Shown here one piece after another: positions 9,510 to 15,679 of a DNA stretch of 15,679 nucleotides. Position 1 is the stretch's first letter. Each line of letters opens with the position of its first letter. This DNA is from JBLNBQ01 sp050260095 (GTDB taxonomy: Bacteria > Bacillota > UBA5301 > DYFA01), in the NCBI GenBank assembly GCA_050260095.1, contig JBLNBQ010000082.1, positions 1 through 15,679 of the forward strand. Direction: 5' to 3'. The position numbers and the translations under genes are program-made. The notes under the pieces were generated by a model. It was given only the letters and a program-made list of their open reading frames with translations, was not told the DNA's origin and made no database searches.

Positions 9510-11549
9510 CTACTTGCTCGTGATCTCCAAGGTCAGAGGTTCGACGGCGATGCTCTGGCTTTGCTTCCGGCTGTAGACGACCACGTCGCGCAGCTCCAGA
9601 CTCGCGGTCCCGGGCCGCAGCGCCAGAAGGTGCAGCCGGAGGATGGTCCCCGTGGTCGCGCCGGCGGACCCCACCTTCCCTCGCACTAGGCCAACGACGC
9701 CGGCCTGGTTGTCGATGCGGTCCACGGTGAAGGTTCGCAATTGGGCGCCTTCACCCACGAAGATGCTCCCGCGGGAGGCCCCCACCACCGCCACCCGGGA
9801 CGGGTCGAACCCGATGTTCAACTCCAGGGCGTCGAGGGCTTCCACGTTTCCGACCCGCACGTCGACGTAGAACGGGTCGCCGGCCCTGACGGGCGCCGGT
9901 GGCGCGGCGAAGTACACGCGGGAGGCAAGCGGAGGCAGTTCGCCGCGCAGGTCGAGGGTGGCCGGCCGCGCATTGCTCGACGCCGCCCCGATGGAGACCC
10001 CGCGCTCGCCGGCCGCGCCCGGCTGCGGCAGGATCACCCAACGGATGGGCCGGCTCTCGCCCGGGGCGAGGTTGCCGAGGAACTTCTCCCGTTTCTCAAA
10101 GTCGGCCAGCCGAAAGCCCGTGGACGCGTCGAGCGTGCCTCTGACCATCTGCGCCGGAACCGACCCGCCGTTGACCACGTTGACCTCCACCGTCACCCGC
10201 TCGGGCTGGAGCGCATCGCCGACCTGCTGCACGGCTGGCAAGGGACGGCCCTCCAGCTTGAGCTGTGGGGGGCCCTGCACTGACACGCTCCGCTCGCCCG
10301 CCACCGGGGCGAGGCCGCGGGCGACAACCTCGACCTTGAAGCGACGGCTCTGCCCGCCGAGGTTCTCCGCCTGGACCTGCCACATCAAGCTGGCATCAGC
10401 CCCGGGCGCCAGTTCGCCTACCCGGCGCACCGCCTGCTCTCCGCCGGCCAGGACCAGCCCGGGCGGGAGCTGCAGGGTGGCCGTGACGCCCTGCGCCGGC
10501 CACTTGCCCACGTTCTGGATGTATGCCACGACCGGGATGCTCGCCCGCCCCCGCAAGTCTTCGGTGACGGTTGCCGGCGAGGTGAGTCCCAGCGTCAGTT
10601 CGCCGGGGATGATGGTCACGCCGCCGAGCCCGTAGGCGGTGGCGTAAAGCCGCGTTTCGCCGGGCGCCAGCGGCTGTTCGTTCCAGTACAGGGCGATCGC
10701 CGAGTCGAGTTCGTCCTCGCCTTCCCGGGTGAAATCCCGGCCGGGCGTCACCTCGACCGTCCAGAGATTGTCGGCCAGGTTCCCCCAGTTCGTCACCACG
10801 ATCCGGTCGGGCCGCACCGTCGTCTCGTCGGCCACCGTTCCTTGCGCCATCACCTTCGGTTCCGCCAAAGAGTCGAAGGCCTGCCAGAAGGAGGGCAGGT
10901 CTTTGCCGGCGAAGCTTGCGTCGCCCACCAGCGTGCGTTCGCCCATGCGGATCGGGGCGCCGTCGTTCTCGCCCAGCATCGTGTCGAGCATGATCCGGAG
11001 CCCGACCTGGCGCGCTGCGGCGCCGCGATTGGTGACTTCGTAGACGATGCGGGCCGTATCCAAGAGGCCGCTGGTGCTGCTCTTGGCCAGCTCCAGCACC
11101 TGCTTGACCTCGAGGTCCCCGATCCGGCAGATGGTCTCGATGGCCCCATCGCGCAAGGTCGGGGACTCTGTCACCTCTCCATACCGTCCCTCGAGCCCTG
11201 CTCTGGTTTTCGTCTCCCCGCCGAACACGAAGTCGCGCCCGTCGAGGCGGACCGTCGTGTAGGACGTCCACGGCCGGGGACGCCCGTAGATGAGCGGCTT
11301 ATTGTCGTCTCCCGGGCGGCCCGGCTCCCCGCCCGTCGTTTCCAGGGCGAAACGGCCGGCATCCTCTGCGGTCTTGGTCACGCCCACCACGACATATTCG
11401 TTTCCGAGTGTCAACACCTGGTCGGGCGCGAAGCCACCCGTCGGAAGGCCGGCTTTTTCGGCCGAGGCGGCAGGGGCAGCGAGCGCAAGGGCCAGTGCGG
11501 CCAGCCAAAACGCGCAGACCCCGGATCGCATTCTCTTCACGGCACTCAT
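9510..11549 (-). CDS. Secreted multidomain protein with C-terminal cohesin-like domain
   Basis: This is a 679-residue exported protein. Residues 1-30 form a signal peptide (MSAVKRMRSG, a hydrophobic stretch, then APAASA). Residues ~40-345 form a beta-rich region I cannot assign. The middle (~350-540) looks like repeated immunoglobulin-like CARDB/DUF11-type domains (YIQNVGKWPAQGVTATLQLP; VVNGGSVPAQMVRGTLDAS). The last ~136 residues (544-679) resemble a cohesin domain (VRAGDPFYVDVRVGNVEALD, LELNIGFDPSRVAVVG, GTILRLHLLAL). Bacterial cohesin-like domains outside cellulosomes usually mediate protein or surface interactions. The start is ATG 11549, with GGAGGT six bases upstream. It shares an ATGA overlap with the tonB stop, so translation is coupled. 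No catalytic residues or membrane anchor are visible, and the partner is unknown. Confidence 0.85.
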   Translation of the reverse strand: MSAVKRMRSGVCAFWLAALALALAAPAASAEKAGLPTGGFAPDQVLTLGNEYVVVGVTKTAEDAGRFALETTGGEPGRPGDDNKPLIYGRPRPWTSYTTVRLDGRDFVFGGETKTRAGLEGRYGEVTESPTLRDGAIETICRIGDLEVKQVLELAKSSTSGLLDTARIVYEVTNRGAAARQVGLRIMLDTMLGENDGAPIRMGERTLVGDASFAGKDLPSFWQAFDSLAEPKVMAQGTVADETTVRPDRIVVTNWGNLADNLWTVEVTPGRDFTREGEDELDSAIALYWNEQPLAPGETRLYATAYGLGGVTIIPGELTLGLTSPATVTEDLRGRASIPVVAYIQNVGKWPAQGVTATLQLPPGLVLAGGEQAVRRVGELAPGADASLMWQVQAENLGGQSRRFKVEVVARGLAPVAGERSVSVQGPPQLKLEGRPLPAVQQVGDALQPERVTVEVNVVNGGSVPAQMVRGTLDASTGFRLADFEKREKFLGNLAPGESRPIRWVILPQPGAAGERGVSIGAASSNARPATLDLRGELPPLASRVYFAAPPAPVRAGDPFYVDVRVGNVEALDALELNIGFDPSRVAVVGASRGSIFVGEGAQLRTFTVDRIDNQAGVVGLVRGKVGSAGATTGTILRLHLLALRPGTASLELRDVVVYSRKQSQSIAVEPLTLEITSK

Positions 11550-12424
11550 CCGCCTACCTCCACGGGTTCGTCGAGCACCCTGACGTCTGGCACGCCGCGT
11601 TCGAACCGGGCCTCCAGCCGCATCACGTAGGGTCTGGTCCACGCATTGGCCAAAAGCCCGCGCTCCACGCCGCGGCGGGCGTATTCGTCGAGCGCCTTGT
11701 CGCCGGAACTCCGTTCCACTTCGACCTTGGTCTTACCGCCCTCGACGCCCACCAGCGCCCTGAGCACGACCGTTCCCTTCACGCCGGAGTTCTGGGCGCC
11801 TTTCGGGTAGATGAGCTTCGGCAGGCGGGCGACCATCATGACCCCCCGCGGCGGCGGGGCCGGATTTCCCGCGCCACCGGCTTCCCCGCCGCCAGGCGCG
11901 CCCGCCGGCGCGTCAGGTGCGGCCGGTGCGGCACTCGCCGCGGGGCTGGGTGCGTGGTCGGAGGCCGGCGGCTTCTCCGCGGGCATGGGCGCCGGCCCGG
12001 CCTGCTGCGGCCTCTCTGCGGCGGGCTTGGCCGGAAGGGGGACTTCATCAGTGCCCTTGGCCGAAGCAAGGACGTTCCCGGTGAGTTTCGGGGCGGCCGC
12101 AAGCTTCGCCGTGAACGCCGGCTTCGGCGCCGGCTTCGGCGCCGGTGCCGGTGCCGGCTTGTAGACCGGTTTGACCGGTGGCGGCGGCGGCTGCTTCGCC
12201 GCGGGTTTCGCGGCGACCACGGCGGTCGCCGGCGAGGCGGAACCCGCCTCCCCGGACGGCAAAGAGCCTAAATAAGTCAGGGAATAGACGCGTGCGCCCT
12301 CGACGCCGGCGGGCATTCCCGGCGGAGCGGCAGCCAACAGAAGGAACAGGGCCCCGTGAGCCACCAGCGACAGCGTCGCAGCGATCCAGAAGCGGTCCGA
12401 CTCCTTACCGGCCTGCAGTCCCAC
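11546..12424 (-). CDS. tonB: TonB-family energy transducer
   Basis: TonB-type proteins carry proton-motive-force energy from an ExbB/ExbD motor to outer-membrane partners. The 292-residue protein has one N-terminal transmembrane segment (~12-31). It contains the SxxxH pattern (Ser19, His23), matching Ser16/His20 of E. coli TonB. A long Pro/Ala/Lys-rich spacer (about 50-190, with PAPAPAPKPAPKPA) suits crossing a periplasm. The C-terminal ~95 residues resemble the TonB C-terminal domain (LPKLIYPKGAQNSGVKGTVVL, then a long helix). The start is GTG 12424, with GGAGGG six bases upstream; the in-frame GTG at 12439 lacks a ribosome binding site. It follows exbD by 26 bases. No TonB-dependent receptor is in the window, so its partner is unclear. 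A TolA-like role is less likely given the C-terminal motif. Confidence 0.88.
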   Translation of the reverse strand: MGLQAGKESDRFWIAATLSLVAHGALFLLLAAAPPGMPAGVEGARVYSLTYLGSLPSGEAGSASPATAVVAAKPAAKQPPPPPVKPVYKPAPAPAPKPAPKPAFTAKLAAAPKLTGNVLASAKGTDEVPLPAKPAAERPQQAGPAPMPAEKPPASDHAPSPAASAAPAAPDAPAGAPGGGEAGGAGNPAPPPRGVMMVARLPKLIYPKGAQNSGVKGTVVLRALVGVEGGKTKVEVERSSGDKALDEYARRGVERGLLANAWTRPYVMRLEARFERGVPDVRVLDEPVEVGG

Positions 12425-12450
12425 CGGTCTCCCTCCCACCCCGGCGGCGC

Positions 12451-12900
12451 CTAGTCAGTGGCCGTCCCGGTCGCCGCAGCATCGCGCGCCTTGGCTGGGT
12501 CGACCGCCAAGGCGATCCTGGCGCCGGCGCTGCCCCGGACGGCGTCGAGTGCCTCGACCAGGTACTCGTAGCGGGCGTCGCGGTCGGCCTTAATGATCAC
12601 GACCTGGTCGGGCGAGGTCCGTACGGTACGGGCGATCTCTCCGGCCAGCGCTTCTCTGGTGAACCGGGCGCCGTTGACGAAGAAGTCACCCTCCTGGCTC
12701 ACCGTCACGACCACCGGCGCGGCCGCCTGTTTCTGCGCCGTCACCGACTTGGGCAGCTTCAGCGGGATGCCCGACTCCGCGCCCCTGAAGACCGTAAAGA
12801 CGATGAAAAAGGTCAGGATGTTGAAAGTCACGTCGATGAGCGGCGTGAGCTGGACGAACGGCTTCCGGCGCGGCGGAAGTTCAACGATCAACGCGCTCAC
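12451..12900 (-). CDS. exbD: ExbD/TolR-family motor protein
   Basis: ExbD is the peptidoglycan-facing subunit of the proton-driven ExbBD motor. The 149-residue protein has a single N-terminal transmembrane helix (~15-38) with the essential Asp in TPLIDVTFNILTFF (Asp23). A ~100-residue periplasmic domain follows (VVVTVSQEGDFFVNG, VVIIKADRDARYEYLVEALDAVR), typical of ExbD/TolR. The start is uncertain: GTG 12900 is chosen, with GTG 12903 directly before it and TTG 12891 also possible. None has a strong ribosome binding site, which fits coupling to exbB, whose end it overlaps by 20 bases. The C-terminal ~15 residues are Ala/Thr-rich and probably disordered. Confidence 0.92.
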   Translation of the reverse strand: MSALIVELPPRRKPFVQLTPLIDVTFNILTFFIVFTVFRGAESGIPLKLPKSVTAQKQAAAPVVVTVSQEGDFFVNGARFTREALAGEIARTVRTSPDQVVIIKADRDARYEYLVEALDAVRGSAGARIALAVDPAKARDAAATGTATD

Positions 12901-13507
12901 CACCCCGGCCCAAGGCGAGGAGGACCTGTCCGGCCCGGTTGTTGATCTGGGCGACCCGCCGCTCCACCTGGGCATTGAAGATCGAGGAGAAGAATTGGGC
13001 CGGCGTGGCGATCATGAGCCCGAAGGCGGTGGTGAAGAGCGCCTCGGCGATGCCCGGCGCCACCTCGGCGGGCGACTGGAGCCCCTGCAGCCCTCCGATC
13101 ACGTTGAAGGTCCGGATGATCCCGGTGACGGTGCCGAGAAGCCCGAGGAGGGGGGCGACGCTGACGATCGCCTCCAGGGTCCCGAGCCCCCGCTGCATCC
13201 GCACCAACTCGTCGCGGCCGGCGCGCGCCATCGCCTCCTGGACGAACTGAGCCGGCTCGTCGGCGTGAGCGAGCGCCGCGGAGAGGATGCTGTTGGTGAC
13301 GCCCTTCTCCTTGCGGATGATCTGCATCGCCTCAAGTCGCCGCCCGCCTGAGAGCGCCGCCAGCGCCTGGCTCACCAGATCCTCGTTCTCGCCCCTGGTT
13401 CCGACGAAGAAGAACCAGAGCCGGTCGAGGACGATCGCCAGGGCGAGGATACTGCAGAACAGCAGCGGCCACATCGCGAAGCCGCCCCGGAGAAAGATCT
13501 GCCACAT
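12881..13507 (-). CDS. exbB: ExbB/TolQ-family proton-channel protein
   Basis: This inner-membrane protein forms the proton channel that powers TonB through ExbD. The 208-residue protein has three hydrophobic segments: ~11-34 (AMWPLLFCSILALAIVLDRL), ~110-135 and ~152-178. The family signature is present in APLLGLLGTVTGIIRTF (118-134) and GIAEALFTTAFGL (152-164), together with a cytoplasmic loop between helices 1 and 2. The start is ATG 13507, with GGAGGT seven bases upstream. Longer in-frame starts lack a ribosome binding site and would add a non-conserved extension. It is the first gene of exbB-exbD-tonB-cohesin-SLH. MotA and TolQ share this fold; the tonB neighbour favours ExbB. Confidence 0.93.
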   Translation of the reverse strand: MWQIFLRGGFAMWPLLFCSILALAIVLDRLWFFFVGTRGENEDLVSQALAALSGGRRLEAMQIIRKEKGVTNSILSAALAHADEPAQFVQEAMARAGRDELVRMQRGLGTLEAIVSVAPLLGLLGTVTGIIRTFNVIGGLQGLQSPAEVAPGIAEALFTTAFGLMIATPAQFFSSIFNAQVERRVAQINNRAGQVLLALGRGGERVDR

Positions 13508-13545
13508 CGCGCATACCTCCCGCGCCATCCGCCACGTTGAACATG

Positions 13546-13575
13546 CACTTCGATGGCAAAGGAGGCGAATCCTCC
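13546..13575 (-). promoter_or_regulatory. Candidate sigma-H-like promoter for exbB operon
   Basis: On the minus strand, GGAGGATTC (13567-13575) matches RnAGGAwWW except at the last base. After a 12-base spacer, ATCGAAGTG (13546-13554) matches RnnGAATww in R, GAA and one W. A start near 13538 leaves a leader of about 30 bases with the GGAGGT site. The -35 lies inside a small inverted repeat, GGAGG-CGAAT-CCTCC (13561-13575). The match is by eye only. Confidence 0.35.
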
Positions 13576-13591
13576 CACAAAAAGCGGTAAT

Positions 13592-13603
13592 GTCCTCCAG
13601 GAC
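13592..13603. promoter_or_regulatory. 12-base inverted repeat upstream of exbB promoter
   Basis: GTCCT-CC-AGGAC is a 12-base inverted repeat placed 16 bases upstream of the candidate exbB -35 element and 18 bases from the acetyltransferase terminator. It is short enough to occur by chance. Its position suits an operator, for example for a metal- or nutrient-responsive repressor of a TonB system. Confidence 0.25.
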
Positions 13604-13616
13604 TGAGTGGGAGGGC

Positions 13617-13654
13617 AGAAGAAAACGGGGCGCAACGCCGCAGCGTCCACCCCG
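13617..13654 (-). terminator. Intrinsic terminator after the acetyltransferase gene
   Basis: On the minus strand, CGGGG (13650-13654) pairs with CCCCG (13626-13630), and the inner arms ACGC and GCGT pair around a four-base loop. TTTTCTTCT follows directly. This is a GC stem plus U-tract at the right place, 46 bases after the acetyltransferase stop, separating it from the exbB operon. Confidence 0.75.
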
Positions 13655-13700
13655 CTCTACCAAATCCTTGCTCCCTGTGCCCCGAGGTCCGCGTTCCCCT

Positions 13701-14267
13701 TCAGCTTGCCCGCTCGACCCTGCCGGGCCGGCGGCCGTGCTTGCGCTCGTATTCCTCGCGCAACACCCGCATCAGGATGATCTCTTTCCATTCGGCTTCG
13801 CCCGGCGTGCTTCCACGGCGCAGGACGCCCTCTTTCTTGAACCCGCACTTGGTGTAGCAGGCGATCGCCCGGGCGTTCTCGCGGTAGACCCGGAGGTAAA
13901 GGCGATTCAGGCGCAGGCGCTCGAAGACGTACTTCATCAGCGTCTTCACGGCGTCGGTCCCGAACCCGCGGTCCCAATGGTCCTTCTCGCCGATGCGGAT
14001 CCGCATCTCAGCGTGCCCGTTCCGCCAGGTGATGTGGTTCAGCTCAATGTCACCGATGAGATGATCGCCGTCCCGGGTCACGATCGCCATGATCTGGTGG
14101 TAGCGGTCGCTCTTGGCGCTCCGGTACCACTCCTCGCACTCCTCCATCGTCTCCGGGACCCCACCGTCCACTAAACGGCTGACTTCGGGGTCGGCACTCC
14201 ACCGGACCACGGAGGAGAAGTCCTCCCGTTCCAATGGCCGGAGGTAGACCAAGTCTCCTTGCCACAT
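13701..14267 (-). CDS. GNAT-family N-acetyltransferase (RimJ/RimL-like)
   Basis: This is a predicted cytoplasmic acetyl-CoA-dependent N-acetyltransferase. The 188-residue protein begins with the family's typical GDLVYLRPLEREDF (4-17). It has the beta-bulge strand GDIELNHITWRNGHAEMRIRIG. The acetyl-CoA pyrophosphate loop is in WDRGFGTDAV (98-107), and NARAIACYTKCGFKKEG (131-147) forms the last conserved helix-strand. The C-terminal ~20 residues are very basic. The substrate cannot be deduced; ribosomal-protein N-termini, polyamines and antibiotics are all possible for such proteins. The start is ATG 14267, with AAGGAG 12 bases upstream, which is a rather long spacing. It stands alone between a diguanylate cyclase gene and a terminator. 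Confidence 0.92.
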   Translation of the reverse strand: MWQGDLVYLRPLEREDFSSVVRWSADPEVSRLVDGGVPETMEECEEWYRSAKSDRYHQIMAIVTRDGDHLIGDIELNHITWRNGHAEMRIRIGEKDHWDRGFGTDAVKTLMKYVFERLRLNRLYLRVYRENARAIACYTKCGFKKEGVLRRGSTPGEAEWKEIILMRVLREEYERKHGRRPGRVERAS

Positions 14268-14378
14268 CGTCTGGTGCCACTCCTTCTTCGAACGTTTCCG
14301 CCACTGCTTGAGCGATGTCTGCCGCGATGTTTGGTTGTGATCGACTTACCGGTGACTCGGTTTCCACTCGCCTCTATG

Positions 14379-14407
14379 GAGTTCGACCGCCCGGAGGCTC
14401 AACCTGC
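14379..14407 (-). promoter_or_regulatory. Weak sigma-H-like promoter candidate for the acetyltransferase
   Basis: On the minus strand, GCAGGTTGA (14399-14407) differs from RnAGGAwWW at the key A and at one W. After an 11-base spacer, GTCGAACTC (14379-14387) has R and GAA in register. It would give a leader of about 100 bases, much longer than the other three cases. It also overlaps the stop codon and hairpin of the upstream gene, so it is the least convincing of the set. Confidence 0.2.
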
Positions 14408-15679
14408 AAGGAAATCCTTGCAGGCCTGGCAACGGTCGCGCCCCCCGTGTTTAGCCTCGTAGAGGGCCGCATCGGCCAGCTGGACGAGTTCCTCCGCGGT
14501 TCTGGCGGGCGCGGGAAAAGCGGCCGCGCCGCCCGCGAGGGATAGCCGCCCCAGCGGCTGCGTCGCCGCTCCTTCCACCTGCAGCGCCCCGACGCCCCGC
14601 CGGATGCGCTCGGCCACGTTCAGCGCCGCGGCGAGGTCGGTCTCGGGCAGGATGACCACGAACTCCTCGCCGCCGTAGCGGGCAGCCACGTCCACCTGGC
14701 GGACCGCGCCGCGGATCACCGCCGCCACCTCCCGCAGGAGCTTGTCCCCCATCGGGTGGCCGTTGTGGTCGTTGAAGTGCTTGAAGTGGTCGACGTCGAA
14801 GAGGAGCAGGGAGAGCTTGGTCCCGTACCGCTTGGCCCGCTGCACCTCCCGGTGAAGCGCTTGCTCGAAGTACCGCCGGTTGTAGAGCCCGGTCAGGCCA
14901 TCGGTGGTCGCCAGCCTCGCCAGCTCCTGGTGGAGATAGGCCCGGTCGAGGGCGATCGCGGCCTGGCTCGCCAAACGCGTCATCCGCCACAGGTCATCGG
15001 TCTGCAGGTCCGGCTCGTCGGCGCGCCCCAGCCCGACCACCGCCGCCACCCGCCCCTCGATCATGAGCGGCACCACGAGCAGCGACCTGAACCAGGCCTC
15101 CGCCTTGGTGGCGACGAACCGGGCGTCTTTCCCGACCTCCGGCACCAGCGTCGGCTGCCCCTGCTTCGCCACCCAGCCGAGGATCCCCTCGTTCCAGCGC
15201 ACCCGGTCGCCCTTCCGCCAGGCCGAGAACCCGCCCCGCACCGCCACGACCGGCCACGCCTCGTCGGGTTCGCCCGCGACTGCCAGGACGCACGAGTCGC
15301 AGGGCACCAGCTTCAGCGCCGTGTCAACGATCATCTCACAGATCTCCGCCGGTTGGGTCGAGGCGCCGATGGCCCCCACGGCATCGCACAGGGCGGAGGT
15401 CTCGGCGTACTTGCGTTCCAGGGCCTCGTTCTTCTCCCGCAGGCGCGTGGTGGCCGCTTCAAACCGTTCGTGCGCTTCCAGATGTTCCTCGGCCAGCGCC
15501 TGGTACTCCTTGCGCCGCTCGCTGAGCCCCCGCTCCCACACGGTGCGGCAAAGGGCGGCGGCCAAGGCGGTCGACACCCAGGCCGGGGCGAATTCCGTGG
15601 GATATGCGGCGGCCCCCAGGGCGGGGCCGAAGCGCGACCGCGCCAGCCCGAGGCCGGCAAGGAGAAGGCTGATCGCCAA
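14399..15679 (-). CDS. GAF-GGDEF diguanylate cyclase, N-terminus cut by window edge
   Basis: This is a predicted cyclic-di-GMP synthase. The visible 426 residues begin with one or two hydrophobic segments (~1-45), so the missing N-terminus probably holds more membrane helices. A coiled coil (~54-95) and a GAF sensor domain (~96-245, with GEGILGWVA-like NEGILGWVA and SLLVVPLMIEGRVAAVVGLG) follow. The GGDEF domain (~255-415) has an intact RYGGEEF active site (336-340) and an RxxD inhibitory site (Arg327-Asp330). An unusual short tail ends in CQACKDFLAG, containing a CxxC pair. The true start lies beyond base 15679; the TTG at the edge is probably internal. It is not close enough to the acetyltransferase to claim an operon. 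Confidence 0.92.
   Translation of the reverse strand: MAISLLLAGLGLARSRFGPALGAAAYPTEFAPAWVSTALAAALCRTVWERGLSERRKEYQALAEEHLEAHERFEAATTRLREKNEALERKYAETSALCDAVGAIGASTQPAEICEMIVDTALKLVPCDSCVLAVAGEPDEAWPVVAVRGGFSAWRKGDRVRWNEGILGWVAKQGQPTLVPEVGKDARFVATKAEAWFRSLLVVPLMIEGRVAAVVGLGRADEPDLQTDDLWRMTRLASQAAIALDRAYLHQELARLATTDGLTGLYNRRYFEQALHREVQRAKRYGTKLSLLLFDVDHFKHFNDHNGHPMGDKLLREVAAVIRGAVRQVDVAARYGGEEFVVILPETDLAAALNVAERIRRGVGALQVEGAATQPLGRLSLAGGAAAFPAPARTAEELVQLADAALYEAKHGGRDRCQACKDFLAG
14403..14424 (-). terminator. Perfect 22-base inverted repeat overlapping the end of the GAF-GGDEF gene
   Basis: The arms CCTGCAAGGA and TCCTTGCAGG are perfectly complementary around two bases, so the RNA can form a nine- to ten-base-pair hairpin. 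It encodes the last residues (ACKDFLA) and ends two bases before the stop codon. TTGAGCCTCC follows, which is a poor U-tract, so it is only a weak intrinsic terminator. It may instead protect the 3' end of the message, or be an operator for the gene downstream. Confidence 0.5.

Noticed and set aside
11550..11642. Longer start for the cohesin-like protein
   Set aside because: It would overlap tonB by about 95 bases and bury the clear signal peptide. ATG 11549 has GGAGGT at good spacing.
12120..12190. Short tandem repeats in the DNA, possibly a repeat array
   Set aside because: They encode the Pro/Ala/Lys-rich spacer of TonB (PAPAPKPAPKP) and are explained by that protein.

Overview
The window is GC-rich DNA, densely packed with genes, and nearly all of it is coded on the minus strand. 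The gene order trpS-miaB-mutS-mutL, read right to left, resembles the miaB-mutS-mutL cluster common in Firmicutes. An ExbB/ExbD/TonB set next to an SLH-plus-coiled-coil envelope protein points to an outer membrane. Together these suggest a GC-rich diderm Firmicute, for example a Limnochordia-like lineage. That placement is inference: there is no rRNA or other phylogenetic marker here. Non-ATG starts are frequent (TTG for trpS and the ferredoxin; GTG for miaB, mutS, exbD and tonB).

Region 1 (1-5846, minus): trpS, miaB, mutS and mutL are separated by only 2-4 bases and look like one transcript for tRNA charging, tRNA modification and mismatch repair. mutL runs off the left edge and only its ATPase half is visible. 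A sigma-H-like promoter candidate and a strong hairpin lie upstream of trpS. I see no T-box.

Region 2 (6020-8144, minus): a membrane GGDEF/HD-GYP protein for cyclic-di-GMP synthesis and breakdown overlaps a small ferredoxin-like protein that has a zinc-ribbon-like tail and an incomplete second cysteine set.

Region 3 (8296-8613, plus): the only plus-strand gene, a 105-residue protein of unknown function whose C-terminal half could be a ribbon-helix-helix fold. It ends one base from the convergent SLH gene.

Region 4 (8615-13507, minus): exbB-exbD-tonB is followed by a secreted 679-residue protein ending in a cohesin-like domain, then an exported SLH/coiled-coil protein with a C-terminal hydrophobic anchor. 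The tight spacing suggests proton-motive-force transduction is coupled to these two envelope proteins. This is the most unusual part of the window.

Region 5 (13617-15679, minus): a GNAT acetyltransferase followed by an intrinsic terminator, and the 3' part of a GAF-GGDEF diguanylate cyclase that runs off the right edge.

Four leaders share a pattern like the Bacillus sigma-H consensus (AGGA-type -35, 11-12 base spacer, GAA-containing -10). For trpS, the GGDEF/HD-GYP gene and exbB, the predicted transcript start leaves a short leader containing the ribosome binding site. No gene-free stretch exceeds 300 bases. I found no tRNA, rRNA, CRISPR array or insertion sequence.
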